Below are positions 53,947 through 63,716 of a stretch of 64,000 bases of DNA, in pieces. The first letter of the stretch is position 1; the number at the start of each line of letters is the position of its first letter. Source of the stretch: Fodinibius saliphilus (GTDB taxonomy: Bacteria > Bacteroidota > Rhodothermia > Balneolales > Balneolaceae); NCBI RefSeq assembly GCF_005869845.1, contig NZ_VAWF01000002.1, forward strand, positions 248,001 through 312,000, in the 5' to 3' direction. Position numbers and translations under genes: made by a program. Under the pieces are notes generated by a model that saw nothing but the letters and a program-made list of their open reading frames with translations, was not told the origin of the DNA and made no database searches.

Positions 53947-54659
53947 TGTTCTAATGATTCCCCACATCCGCTATAAGTCGTTCCATCAATGGTAACCTGC
54001 ACTGTTGATGGAAATTTTACCCCACTCATAACATCGGTACAAGGGGTATCTGTTATTATAATGGAAAGCGTGTGGTCTTTGGCTTGAACAGTGTAGGTTT
54101 TACGGCTTTGTTCTTTATTAATATCAGGCTTGGTAGTAGAAGCATAAACAGTATCTTGGCCGTAATTACCAATATATCGTATCTGCTGGCCATTGGTGAT
54201 CTCAAGCCTCCAGCCAGGCTCTTGTCCGAGCGCCAAGAAGTCTACCCCGCGTATTCGGGCGGCGGCCTTTGCTTTTTCTTGCTTAACTGTTTGGCAGGTC
54301 ATAAATGACCCTGTTGGTTTTTGAAGAATCGCCTCATTCCCCTTACTCCAGTAAAGATATCTATTGCCTTCGTATCGTGCCCCGGAACCGGAGCCAACGG
54401 CACTAACTTTCACCGTAGTATCAGGCAAAAACAGCCAGCTGCTGTCGGGAGTTACGTAAGCAGAAAACTGTAGTGAATCTCCACAACTGTAGGCAAACAC
54501 ATCTGGTGTTTGAATGGATGAAAAATCTGGCAGGGATACATTCCGCGAATCTTTTGCAGCGGTTTCCGGTGTATTTTTTTTAGGAGTGCCACAGCTGAAA
54601 AACAGCGCTACTATTACAAAGGAGAATAATAACCTGGAATACACGAACCGTTCTATCAA
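53943..54659 (-). CDS. Lipoprotein with MliC-like and COG3650-like domains
   Basis: A 238-aa lipoprotein (lipobox LFFSC, Cys23). Residues about 50-125 resemble MliC, the membrane-bound inhibitor of c-type lysozyme, with YSCGDSLQFSAYV and SGARYEGNRYLYWSKGNEAILQ. Residues about 140-235 match the COG3650 type, with GQEPGWRLEITNGQQIRYIGNYG and TPCTDVMSGVKFPSTVQV. Likely role: envelope protection. It overlaps the upstream convergent gene by 4 bp. Confidence 0.75.
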   Translation of the reverse strand: MIERFVYSRLLFSFVIVALFFSCGTPKKNTPETAAKDSRNVSLPDFSSIQTPDVFAYSCGDSLQFSAYVTPDSSWLFLPDTTVKVSAVGSGSGARYEGNRYLYWSKGNEAILQKPTGSFMTCQTVKQEKAKAAARIRGVDFLALGQEPGWRLEITNGQQIRYIGNYGQDTVYASTTKPDINKEQSRKTYTVQAKDHTLSIIITDTPCTDVMSGVKFPSTVQVTIDGTTYSGCGESLEH

Positions 54660-54682
54660 TTTAGAATTACTGCTATTATATA

Positions 54683-54710
54683 ATTGGGAACCCTGTTACA
54701 GGTTCCCAAT
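54683..54710. terminator. Perfect 10-bp hairpin between DoxX and MliC-like genes
   Basis: ATTGGGAACC (54683-54692), loop CTGTTACA, GGTTCCCAAT (54701-54710). It lies 11 bp after the DoxX stop on the minus strand. A run of T is not clear, so it is a likely but not proved terminator. Confidence 0.5.
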
Positions 54711-54720
54711 AAAAAGTAGT

Positions 54721-55140
54721 TTACTTACTACTGTCAATAGAATATTTCCCGGGACCAAATAGGAAAATAACTCCAAAGACACATAAGTAGAATAAAGCAG
54801 ATTCCATGCCCCCAAATCCATCACCGGCAGGGATATGATAGGCAAAGACGGCTACGGACATATTGATAACCAAAATGGCTGCTGCCAGACGAGTCCAAAA
54901 CCCTACAATTACCAATATAGAACATACACCTTCGGCCAATGCCGCAAGTATCATTGAGAGTTCTGGGCCAATCCCAATAGGGTCAAAACCAGATGGAAAG
55001 TCGCCACTAAAAACAGTCATGAGTTTGCCCCAGCCGTGACCATAGAACATAAAAAAAGCGGCAAATATGCGAAGGATTGCTGCAGAAGTTTTGGCATCAA
55101 CAAACTCACTTAGAGTAGAAGAATTTAATCGATTTAACAT
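54721..55140 (-). CDS. DoxX family membrane protein
   Basis: A 139-aa protein with four TM helices. RIFAAFFMFYGHGWGKLMTVF and ALAEGVCSILVIVGFWTRLAAAILVINM are DoxX blocks. The family is broad; roles include thiosulfate:quinone reduction and stress. No redox Cys pair is seen, and no partner gene is adjacent. Confidence 0.82.
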   Translation of the reverse strand: MLNRLNSSTLSEFVDAKTSAAILRIFAAFFMFYGHGWGKLMTVFSGDFPSGFDPIGIGPELSMILAALAEGVCSILVIVGFWTRLAAAILVINMSVAVFAYHIPAGDGFGGMESALFYLCVFGVIFLFGPGKYSIDSSK

Positions 55141-55430
55141 AGAATACGGTCTTGTTTGGATTGATGAATCAATACAATAAAAACAGTTCTATGCCAATAA
55201 ATCCAGTAGCTTCTTTTTTTAATCGAATTATTACACTTTTTTACGCTATTCTTTATTAAAACTCGGATTATCCTATACAAGTAGCTTTAATCACTGTTGC
55301 TATCACCGATTTACGTTAGAAAGAGATATTAATACCAACCAGAATAGCTACGGAATAAAAGCTCCATACAAACTTGTATCAAACAATCTAGCTCCGTTTA
55401 TCCCCGTGTTGGATGCTCCATATATATTTT

Positions 55431-55829
55431 TCAACTACAGCTTTTGCCCCCGGCAATAAGCAGGTATCCAAAACTTATGGCAAAAAATGTGCTCAAAATT
55501 GTAAGTACAACCAGGGGAATAGAGGTGAAGCTATTAATCAGATGCTTTATCATTGCAATTGCTACTATCAAAAAATGAGCAAAGTTTCCTATTGCTACGG
55601 GGCGACTATATATTGCCCCTATAATATTACTACGAGCCATCCAGTTTAGTAAAGCAAAACCAATATAAAGTCCCCCCAATGCCTTAACAACTAACACAGC
55701 ATTTCCATTAACGATTATGTCGAAATATGAAAGCAGTTCTTGAGGTAAAAATGAAGCCCCCACACCCAATACGCCCAGCACTGTGGCACTTGCAACCATT
55801 AATGCTTTCGTCTTTTTCTTATCCATCAT
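55431..55829 (-). CDS. Four-TM membrane protein of unknown function
   Basis: A 132-aa hydrophobic protein with four predicted TM helices (about 10-28, 43-62, 72-92, 100-125). It contains a LGGLYIGFALLNWMAR block that resembles DUF4345-like membrane proteins, but I do not recognise it surely. It lies 17 bp after the beta-lactamase-like gene on the same strand, so it is probably co-transcribed. Confidence 0.6.
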   Translation of the reverse strand: MMDKKKTKALMVASATVLGVLGVGASFLPQELLSYFDIIVNGNAVLVVKALGGLYIGFALLNWMARSNIIGAIYSRPVAIGNFAHFLIVAIAMIKHLINSFTSIPLVVLTILSTFFAISFGYLLIAGGKSCS

Positions 55830-55846
55830 AAGACATCTCTTTATGG

Positions 55847-57214
55847 TTATTTATTTCGCTTAAAAAGAAACGTTCCTCCGCCTTGTTTTAGCTGGAACTG
55901 TTGGTATTTTTTACTAGCCAATGAATCAAATTTTATCTTAATACCTGCAGGATCAAATCGAAAACCTGTTTTACTATTTGCTGTCAGCGGAAATGCACCC
56001 TGTCCGGTAGCTTGGGCTTTCAAAGTACTTTTATCGATAAACACTTTAATATCCATCGGTAATTGACTGGATACATAATCTCCCACATATTTCTGCATCT
56101 CTTTTTTGCTTAATGTAATCGTCTTTTGATCGAAGGAGGGGATTTCAAACTCTTTGCCAAAATAGATACTCAAAATACCCAGTAGCATATCATTCATGCT
56201 GTAATTTATAGCATTACTAGTTACAGCTAATGCCACACCTTCTGTAGGAAAATATGACATACTAGAATTAAAACCACCAATACTGCCATTATGGCCATAT
56301 GAATAGGTATTATAAAAAGGGATTTTCATCAACCCCATTCCCATACCTTGCTTGGTATCCGTCATTTTATCCAGAGATTTCTCCGAAACTACCTTGCCTT
56401 TAAATAACGCTCGAATAAAATCGTTTAAGTCATCGGGAGTTGATACAATAGCCCCAGCCCCACCTGGAATACTCATATGCGTTTCGGGGGCTTTACTCCA
56501 AGAGTCTCCAGAAAAGCCAAAAGAGAATGCTTCGTTGTTATTCATGTCGATAGCTCCACCATAATAGGTATTCTCCAGTTTAAGTGGATCGACAATGCGC
56601 TTCTGCAACTCTTTGGCATACGAACGTCCTGTAATATCTTCTATGACGAAGCCTAACAACACATAGTTGGTATTGCTATAACTTATTTGCTCTCCCGGAG
56701 AAAATTGGGATTCACTATCACGAAACAATGCCAAGAGTTCTTCTGTAGATTTCTTTTCACTCATCCAATTTGGGTAGGCTGACGAACTGGTAAAGTTATA
56801 AAGCCCCGACTGATGCCGCAGCAGGTGTTCAATAGTAATGCTATCAGCTTGTGGAATTTGTGGATAGAAATCAGCTAACCTAGTATCCAGAGAAAGGTTT
56901 CCCTCCTCAATAAGCTGAAAAATCATTGCTGCCGTAAACGTTTTTGTTACAGAACCTATACGATATTTTGTATTACTATTGGCTTGTATCTCTCGCTTTT
57001 TAGAAGCGTAGCCCACAGTTTTTTGATACACATCACTATCATCAGAAGCGATAGCAACAGATCCCATAAACTTGTCTTTCTCTACCAGCTTATTGAAATA
57101 TGCATCTAACTTTTGTTTATCAAAACTTGAAGAAGATTGTGCATAAATAGAAGGCTGCAATAAAAAGGACAGCACCACTACCAGTAATGAAATTCTCAAT
57201 CGTGATTTAGTCAT
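55847..57214 (-). CDS. Serine hydrolase, class C beta-lactamase/esterase fold
   Basis: A 455-aa secreted enzyme with a signal peptide ending IYAQ. Catalytic motifs are SVTK (Ser88, Lys91), YSN in ISYSNTNY, and HNGSIGG as the KTG-like third motif. A C-terminal beta domain (DUF3471-like, about 365-455) has LSKKEMQKYVGDYVSS. The family includes carboxypeptidases and esterases; the substrate is unknown. Confidence 0.88.
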   Translation of the reverse strand: MTKSRLRISLLVVVLSFLLQPSIYAQSSSSFDKQKLDAYFNKLVEKDKFMGSVAIASDDSDVYQKTVGYASKKREIQANSNTKYRIGSVTKTFTAAMIFQLIEEGNLSLDTRLADFYPQIPQADSITIEHLLRHQSGLYNFTSSSAYPNWMSEKKSTEELLALFRDSESQFSPGEQISYSNTNYVLLGFVIEDITGRSYAKELQKRIVDPLKLENTYYGGAIDMNNNEAFSFGFSGDSWSKAPETHMSIPGGAGAIVSTPDDLNDFIRALFKGKVVSEKSLDKMTDTKQGMGMGLMKIPFYNTYSYGHNGSIGGFNSSMSYFPTEGVALAVTSNAINYSMNDMLLGILSIYFGKEFEIPSFDQKTITLSKKEMQKYVGDYVSSQLPMDIKVFIDKSTLKAQATGQGAFPLTANSKTGFRFDPAGIKIKFDSLASKKYQQFQLKQGGGTFLFKRNK

Positions 57215-57393
57215 AACTCAATTACCCTATTTTTTATTTTTATTCCACGCTCCCTTTACGAATACAATTAGCAGGTGTTACACCACCACTCTCACTATCT
57301 TAACACTTGACCTTAGCTTTTAACCTCCTAACTTAAGGGGTATTAGATTATAGAACCTTCAATTTTCAACTATCAATAGTCCAAACCATCTTC

Positions 57394-58173
57394 ATGGATA
57401 TGTATGAGAATGTAGATCCAGAGAACTGCCACCCACCCGGTACCTTTTGTGAGGAGCTTACTCACCCTGCCGGCAATGGTCAAACCATAGAAAAAGCTGT
57501 CATCATGGAACACCGGTTTGCCTTCTTTTATTGGTTAAAGTGGGCCAATAGTCTGACTGATAATGGAACACTTGTTCAAGCAGCGCCAACGCTTGTAACC
57601 ATCGACTGGCATCGCGATCTGGCCCCAACACCGGAGCAACAGCAAAAGAAGTTGTTAGAACTAGACCAGTCAAACCTATCAGATGTTGCCAACTATGTAT
57701 GGGCACAGTTTGACCAAACCAATGACGGACATATTTTTTGTGCCATCTGGCTTAATCTCATTGGAGATGTTGTTTTACTTAAAAACTCAGCTGAAGAAAT
57801 GCACGAAACTGTCTATGATCATGAAGAAAACAAACATGAGGTACATGAGTTTCGCTCTCCTGAACGATTTCAAGATTTTTTGATCGCTCGGGATGACAAG
57901 AGTATCTTCTTCGATATCGACCTTGATTACTTTATCCATGGAAAGGGTAAGCGCTATTATTCCGATAACTTCAAGCGTTATTCTGAAGAAGAAATAAAAG
58001 AGATTATAGATCCGGCGTTACCTGTTTTTCAACATATTCTACCTAAAATTGATGGCATGACATTAGCACAGGAGCCCGGCTATTGTGGGGGAATAACCAA
58101 TTCTTGTAAAATTATGGAAGTCATCCATAAACAGCTTTTTGATAATGACAGAAACTGGCAACATCTATCCTAA
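57394..58173 (+). CDS. UPF0489 family protein
   Basis: A 259-aa cytoplasmic protein that resembles UPF0489 (C5orf22-like). Blocks include VTIDWHRDLAP near residue 68 and SIFFDIDLDYFIHG near 170, both acidic/His clusters that could bind metal, as in arginase-like folds. The function is unknown. It lies 98 bp before the DUF3095 gene. Confidence 0.75.
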   Translation: MDMYENVDPENCHPPGTFCEELTHPAGNGQTIEKAVIMEHRFAFFYWLKWANSLTDNGTLVQAAPTLVTIDWHRDLAPTPEQQQKKLLELDQSNLSDVANYVWAQFDQTNDGHIFCAIWLNLIGDVVLLKNSAEEMHETVYDHEENKHEVHEFRSPERFQDFLIARDDKSIFFDIDLDYFIHGKGKRYYSDNFKRYSEEEIKEIIDPALPVFQHILPKIDGMTLAQEPGYCGGITNSCKIMEVIHKQLFDNDRNWQHLS

Positions 58174-58271
58174 TACCCAACTGAATGAATTATAAATGAC
58201 ATCAGTTTTTTAGGCAGAAACCACCTTTAGCGGAAGTACTCTTTAATTATTATTGCTTTAATGGTCAATTA

Positions 58272-59465
58272 ATGGCAAAAACACAAAGCTCAAACTTTTA
58301 TTCTAATCTGCCGGTCATTGAGGATTTTTTTAATGCTTCTAATAATGACAATTACCACAGTTTGCCTTCTGACTGGTATATAGCAATTACAGATATCGTT
58401 AATTCTACTTCAGCTATAGAGAATGGTCGTTTTGAAACAGTAAATATACTTGGGGCTTCTCCTATTGTGGGGATTCTCAATATAACTGATCGCAACAGTA
58501 TTCCCTATGTTTTTGGGGGAGACGGATCCTCTTTTTGCATACCACCAGAATTTTATGAGGATGCCCAATCGGTACTTGCTGCCAGTCGCCAAATTGGCAA
58601 AAAGGAATATGGCTTAGATCTTCGTGCTGCAGTGATCCCCATTTCGTATTTGGAAGAGCTGGGATATACAATAAATGTTGCCCGGTACCGTGCTTCTGAA
58701 TACTATATACAGGGGGTTTTTTCCGGAGGCGGGCTCAGTAAAGCAGAGGAGTTACTTAAAAAACCGGGATTGGATAAGTATCGTGTGGAAGCTTCTTCAA
58801 ATGGTAAAGAAGTGGATTTCACAGGGCTTGAGTGCCGATGGCAAGAAGTCAAGCGCGAAAATAAAGAAGTGATAACTCTTCTTGTTAAAAATCGGCCCGG
58901 TATTTCATCACCTGAGAAAGTATACCAGCGCTTACTTTATAAAATGCGAGAAATATTTGGGTTTGATGATAAAGCAAACCCTATTGATGCTTCCCAACTA
59001 AATATGAGTATGTCTGTCTCGGATCTTATGGGGGAAGTTAAACTGCGTACCTTTGGACAACATTGGGTCTACCGTCTTCTTTACTTACTAAAAGCAGAGC
59101 TACAGATTCTTATTGGAAAGGTTCTAATGACACTTAATTACGAAACATCTGCCACAGACTGGGGCCAGTACAAAACGGATATGGTCTTAAATTCAGACTA
59201 CCGCAAGTTTGATGATATGCTACGGGTTGTTATTAGTGGAACTCCCAAACAGCGAAAACAACTGCAAGCATTTCTACAAGAACAATTTAAGGAAGAGAAG
59301 CTGGCTTACGGAATGCATATTACTGATGCGGCAATGGTTACCTGCATGGTATTCCAGTATCAGAACGAACATATACATTTTGTTGATGGCAAAGGAGGGG
59401 GGTATGTAACTGCAGCAAAAGAATTAAAACAACGCCTTGCCACATTAAATGAGAACTTAAAATAA
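58272..59465 (+). CDS. DUF3095 family protein
   Basis: A 397-aa protein matching DUF3095: WYIAITDIVNSTSAIENGRFETVNILGA near residue 36, VFGGDGSSFCIPP near 85, and GLECRWQEV in the middle. The ITDIVNST and GGDGSS patterns recall the metal-binding and GGDEF-like loops of class III nucleotide cyclases; a cyclase activity is only an idea. The C-terminal part (about 280-397) has no known features. No partner is evident. Confidence 0.75.
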   Translation: MAKTQSSNFYSNLPVIEDFFNASNNDNYHSLPSDWYIAITDIVNSTSAIENGRFETVNILGASPIVGILNITDRNSIPYVFGGDGSSFCIPPEFYEDAQSVLAASRQIGKKEYGLDLRAAVIPISYLEELGYTINVARYRASEYYIQGVFSGGGLSKAEELLKKPGLDKYRVEASSNGKEVDFTGLECRWQEVKRENKEVITLLVKNRPGISSPEKVYQRLLYKMREIFGFDDKANPIDASQLNMSMSVSDLMGEVKLRTFGQHWVYRLLYLLKAELQILIGKVLMTLNYETSATDWGQYKTDMVLNSDYRKFDDMLRVVISGTPKQRKQLQAFLQEQFKEEKLAYGMHITDAAMVTCMVFQYQNEHIHFVDGKGGGYVTAAKELKQRLATLNENLK

Positions 59466-59601
59466 ATCTACTTGCCGGCTTTTACTAACGGGTAGCCAAA
59501 CAAAAATCCATCTATTTCGTTACGGCCCGTATCTTATTATACATACTTCGACATCCTTTTAAAACTTCTGCAATGAAGGTTTGTAGATATGCATCAAATG
59601 A

Positions 59602-60144
59602 TTAGTTGAAAAACTTAGGCTCCACCTTTTTAGTAAGCCAGATATCAGGCTCGCTTTCTGACTGATAAAAGTTGATACCCTCTTCTGCCATTATTTGAGA
59701 TAAAATTTCTAGTATTACTGGTGTACCATGGCGCGCACCAACCTCTTTTGCATCACTTTCATTAGCTGAAAGATGTACAAAGTTACGACTTCCAGAATGT
59801 AGACCCTCATCGTAAATTGAATCCAAATTCTTTTGGGCTGTACCATGATAGAGTAACCGGGGTGGTTGTTGGGGGTGCAGCTGTAACTCTACTTCAATAG
59901 AGTGACCGTAACCTGCTCTAATATATTTACCATCATTACTAAGAATAAACCGTTGCTTTTCACCATACTCAAGAACCTGATACAACTGTTCTTTGCCAAA
60001 AATTCTTCCCTCATTTTCTGCCTTTTGAATTAACTCACTAATAGCGACCCATCCATTTTTATCTATATCAACTCCAATAGAATCGGGATGGTGCCGTAAC
60101 ACGTAGCTCAAAAACTTACTAAGTGATTTTAACTCTATTTCCAT
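59602..60144 (-). CDS. kptA: RNA 2'-phosphotransferase (KptA/Tpt1)
   Basis: A 180-aa Tpt1/KptA enzyme. The catalytic residues are in VLRHHPDSIGVDIDKNGWV (Arg-His), SNDGKYIRAGYGHS (Arg, His), and a third Arg-containing RLLYHGTAQKNLDSIYDEGL. It moves a 2'-phosphate of RNA to NAD+, giving ADP-ribose 1''-2''-cyclic phosphate. In bacteria there is no matching tRNA-splicing route, so the natural substrate is unclear. Length is standard. Confidence 0.92.
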   Translation of the reverse strand: MEIELKSLSKFLSYVLRHHPDSIGVDIDKNGWVAISELIQKAENEGRIFGKEQLYQVLEYGEKQRFILSNDGKYIRAGYGHSIEVELQLHPQQPPRLLYHGTAQKNLDSIYDEGLHSGSRNFVHLSANESDAKEVGARHGTPVILEILSQIMAEEGINFYQSESEPDIWLTKKVEPKFFN

Positions 60145-60190
60145 AAGAATTTCAACCGATGAGAAAGCAAATCTAATTTACTTTAAGTGA

Positions 60191-60736
60191 ATGAATGAGT
60201 ATATAGATAATAGATTATTATGCAATAAAAGCAACATGGGTATGGAAAATAATATCAGTGAACACTCTCTTACATTCCGTTCTAAACTAGGCCTTCTATT
60301 TCTATTTGCTTTCATTGGGTCGCCAATGCTGTACGCTTCGTATTTAAACTTTCAGATTGACGAAGCAATGATTGGGATTATGCTTATTGCACTCTTTTTG
60401 TGTTGGGTACTGGTGATTTTACTCCTTACCGGCTTTAAGATAAAAGTAACGGATACGACAATCGAACGAGAAGGACTCATAGAGCCTAGTACTATCAATT
60501 ACTCTGATGTTGAAACCATCCACTTTGGGTCAACCTGGTCCGACTTTCATCTGAAAGCGGGAGATACCAAGCTTTTCATTTCAGATGGTTTTGAAGATCA
60601 GGAGAATATCATCCAAAATGTCATCAAGAACATACACGGGGTTAAAGAATTCGATAAAATAGAATTTTCCGGCACCACTGAAGAGATTAAAAAATATACT
60701 AATGGCTATAACCCTTTGAATAAAGAGACTGAATAA
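60191..60736 (+). CDS. Membrane protein with two TM helices and a PH-like domain
   Basis: A 181-aa protein. Two TM helices (about 32-52 and 59-80) are followed by a soluble part with IKVTDTTIEREGLIEPSTINYSDVETIHFG, similar to bacterial PH (bPH/YcxB-like) domains. An alternative start is at 60236 (MGMENNISE). The function is unknown. It shares a hairpin with the convergent peptidase gene. Confidence 0.6.
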   Translation: MNEYIDNRLLCNKSNMGMENNISEHSLTFRSKLGLLFLFAFIGSPMLYASYLNFQIDEAMIGIMLIALFLCWVLVILLLTGFKIKVTDTTIEREGLIEPSTINYSDVETIHFGSTWSDFHLKAGDTKLFISDGFEDQENIIQNVIKNIHGVKEFDKIEFSGTTEEIKKYTNGYNPLNKETE

Positions 60737-60773
60737 AAAAACCCGCTAACATTAGTGTTCAATGCCAGCGGGT
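60735..60773 (-). terminator. Intrinsic terminator of the S9 peptidase gene
   Basis: On the minus strand, ACCCGCT (60773-60767) and AGCGGGT (60747-60741), with extra inner ATT/AAT pairing, form a stem followed by seven T (plus-strand A at 60735-60741). It lies 39 bp after the peptidase stop. Confidence 0.75.
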
Positions 60774-60811
60774 AGTATCGTCAAGTAAACTAAATATGAA
60801 TTAACAGTTTA

Positions 60812-62833
60812 CTACTCAGCATTCACTTTTACCGAAGGGCGCTGCTGCTCTTCTCCTTTCAGATACTCATTAAACCATCGCATCATCCGGATATTATAAT
60901 CATAACGGGCAGTAGCATGCGCATTTCCATGTCCTTCTCCCGGGTACAGAACCAGTCGTACAGGGGTTTCGGTACGTGTTTTGATATGTCGGTACAACTC
61001 GTATGACTGTCCTGGATCTACCCGTGTATCTTGCTTGCCGGCCATTATAAGAAGAGGCGTTTTTGCTTGTCCTGCATAATAGATAGGACTACGCTCCAAA
61101 AACGACTGGTAATCATTCCAAATACGCTCTCGGGCATGTACTAAAAATAGTTCTTCAGGAATATCGCTGGTTCCCCATTTTGAAATATTATTACTAATAC
61201 CTACGAACATGACACCGGCAGCAAACCGCTCGGTATAACGGGTGGCCATCCAGCCGGTAGCATAACCGCCATACGAACCACCGGTAACACCTACTTTAGC
61301 AGAATCTACCAATCCAACCTTAATAAGCTCATCAACTCCGGCAACGATATCATCGAATTCAGCACCAGCCATATCAGCCTGGCTGCTTTTGGCAAAGGTT
61401 TCACCGCGCCCGGTACTTCCTCTATAGTTGGGATAAAAGACAAAATAATCTTGGGCTGCAGCTACTTGCCCGGGATCAGAATAACCCGTAACCCATCCAT
61501 TATCGTAATGAGCTTCAGGTCCGCCATGTACCGAAGTGATCATGGGGTATTGTTTTCCCTTTTCAAAATCTAAGGGGTACACAAGAATTCCCTGGAGTTC
61601 AGTTCCGTCTTCAGCCTTCCAGCTTACCACTTTCTGTTTGCCAAACTTTTTATTTTCAAGCCAGGGATTACTATTAGTTATACGTTTAAGATCTCCATCA
61701 TTAAGCTGAAATAACTCCGAGGGATGGGTAGCAGTACTGGCAGTAAAAATGGTGTTACCATCCGAAGTTCGATCAAAAGAACTAATACTGGGGCCGTCAC
61801 TGTCAACAATGGTATTCATATTAGTACCATCAGTGCTGATACTACCATACACCGACCAAACTCCCTTGCTTGTCAAATAATAAATAGTGTCATTTCCGGA
61901 CCAAGAAAACTGCTCAAACTTCTGTTTCAATTGCGGTTGCAGCTGGGTAGTTTCACCACTTTCGGCAGAGGCTACAAACAGTCGTCCTGCTGTGGGGTCA
62001 TGAATATCTGCTGCTGCTATCATTGCCAGCTTAGAACCGTCGGGGCTCCAGCTTATATCACCGAGCTTACCTTCATGGTCTACCTCAGTTAATACCTTTT
62101 TCCCATGATGACCGGTAATCTTTACCTGCTGATGCATATAATAATCATCTACCAAAGGTGTAGGAGCCACTGCTATAGCTAATTTCTTACCATCGGGACT
62201 CCATTGCATCTGGTAAATAGAACCCTCAATCTGTAATCGGTGAGGGTTGTGATCGTCTTTAGACAGGTTTGTAACAAAGCCTCGCCGCTGTTTTAGGTTT
62301 TCTTCATACACTTCTGGTTGGTAGGGTAGTGATGATTCGGCAAACTCATTCGTGTCTGCGGCCATAAAAGCCAGATGGTTACCGTCCGAAGCCCATGAAT
62401 AATCGGCAATAGAAGTTTTAAAAGAAAAAATCTTTTGGGCCTCTCCACCGTTCAATGGAATTTCATAAAGTGACGTTGTCTCAGAAGAAGAACGATTGCC
62501 CAAAAACGTAATCGTTTCATGATTGGGGCGAAATGCAATATTACTTACACTCATTGTCGTCACATAGGGTAGTGAATTACCGGTAGTTAAATCCGCTAAA
62601 TACAGATGGTAACTTGCAGGGTTATTCTTTTTGTGTGGATCAGCTTGTACGGCTACCGTATAAGCTGCCTTAACTCCCGATGGAGCAATTGCGATATCTG
62701 AAACCTGCTCAACTTTGGCGACATCTTCAGGAGTAAGTCCCTCAAAAGAAGACTGTGCCTGCAAATCAGTTGGCCATATTAATGCAACAAAAATTAATAA
62801 CAACAAAGAGTTATTTATCTGTTTTAAAGTCAT
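60812..62833 (-). CDS. S9 family prolyl oligopeptidase-like exported peptidase
   Basis: A 673-aa exported protein from 62833 (MTLKQINNSLL; ATG preceded by ACAGGT). A start four codons earlier at 62845 is possible. A signal peptide is followed by a beta-propeller of TolB/WD40-like repeats (SPDGKKLAIA, SPDGSKLAMI), then the peptidase domain with catalytic Ser in GGSYGGYATGW, Asp in GKQDTRVDPGQ and His in GEGHGNAHA. It likely cleaves short peptides in the periplasm, as dipeptidyl/acylaminoacyl peptidases. Confidence 0.9.
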   Translation of the reverse strand: MTLKQINNSLLLLIFVALIWPTDLQAQSSFEGLTPEDVAKVEQVSDIAIAPSGVKAAYTVAVQADPHKKNNPASYHLYLADLTTGNSLPYVTTMSVSNIAFRPNHETITFLGNRSSSETTSLYEIPLNGGEAQKIFSFKTSIADYSWASDGNHLAFMAADTNEFAESSLPYQPEVYEENLKQRRGFVTNLSKDDHNPHRLQIEGSIYQMQWSPDGKKLAIAVAPTPLVDDYYMHQQVKITGHHGKKVLTEVDHEGKLGDISWSPDGSKLAMIAAADIHDPTAGRLFVASAESGETTQLQPQLKQKFEQFSWSGNDTIYYLTSKGVWSVYGSISTDGTNMNTIVDSDGPSISSFDRTSDGNTIFTASTATHPSELFQLNDGDLKRITNSNPWLENKKFGKQKVVSWKAEDGTELQGILVYPLDFEKGKQYPMITSVHGGPEAHYDNGWVTGYSDPGQVAAAQDYFVFYPNYRGSTGRGETFAKSSQADMAGAEFDDIVAGVDELIKVGLVDSAKVGVTGGSYGGYATGWMATRYTERFAAGVMFVGISNNISKWGTSDIPEELFLVHARERIWNDYQSFLERSPIYYAGQAKTPLLIMAGKQDTRVDPGQSYELYRHIKTRTETPVRLVLYPGEGHGNAHATARYDYNIRMMRWFNEYLKGEEQQRPSVKVNAE

Positions 62834-63088
62834 ACCTGTACCCATTTATTCACGGTTATAAAGTTTAAAAATTCTTTGATAGCCTCTTTCTTGTCCTTTG
62901 ACAGAATAGCCTGATCTATTTAACCAGCTAAGATGTATTCGGACAATCTTGTCTCATTTGTGGAAAGTATAAAAAGTATTTATGCCAATCTATATTATTT
63001 AGAAATAGACCTGGAATAGTGGTACAGTATCTTTCGTATAATTATTTTTGTAAGCTATCCTCATCACATTTAGCATTACAAACTACTG

Positions 63089-63712
63089 ATGGACACTTGG
63101 CAAAACGACATTTTTTTCCGAAATCTAACCTTCTCTTTTGGAGGAGAAATAGTTCTGAATAACCTTTCCTTTACAATAAACGCAGGAAGTCACACAGTGC
63201 TGAAAGGGGAATCGGGCTCAGGAAAAAGCACCATCCTTCAACTGTTATTGGGGTTCTATACCCCTGATAAAGGGAACATTACGCTTAATGGTGGTACCCT
63301 AAATCCCCAAGAAATAAGAAAACAAACCGCTTGGTTGCCCCAAGACTTGGACCTGGGCAGCAACAGCGTACTTAACGTGATGATGAAACCATTCGAATTC
63401 AGCTGCAATCATAATAAAACGAACTCCGAACAACACAGATTTCAAACCTTACACCGGTTGGGTCTGCCAGCTGATATTCTTGACCAAGCTTTTAGAACAC
63501 TTTCTACAGGACAACGCCAAAGGGTAGGGCTAGCTATCTGCCATTTACTTGATAAACCCATCCTTCTATTGGATGAACCGACCTCAGCTCTTGATAACAG
63601 CTCAAAACAAAAAGCAGCTAACTTATTACTATCCAACAGGGACAAAACTATAATATCAACCTCTCACGATCCTTTTTGGGTCGAAAAAGCGGATAACATC
63701 ATAGAAATTTAA
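63089..63712 (+). CDS. ABC transporter ATPase, FetA-like
   Basis: A 207-aa ATPase with Walker A GESGSGKSTIL, Q-loop WLPQDLDLGSNSV, signature TLSTGQRQRVGLA, Walker B ILLLDEPTSALD, and H-loop STSHDP. It is short like YbbL/FetA. The signature has T in the third position (STGQ). The next gene, 4 bp later, is FetB-like, so the pair is an export-type transporter for iron or another solute. Confidence 0.85.
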   Translation: MDTWQNDIFFRNLTFSFGGEIVLNNLSFTINAGSHTVLKGESGSGKSTILQLLLGFYTPDKGNITLNGGTLNPQEIRKQTAWLPQDLDLGSNSVLNVMMKPFEFSCNHNKTNSEQHRFQTLHRLGLPADILDQAFRTLSTGQRQRVGLAICHLLDKPILLLDEPTSALDNSSKQKAANLLLSNRDKTIISTSHDPFWVEKADNIIEI

Positions 63713-63716
63713 CCTT

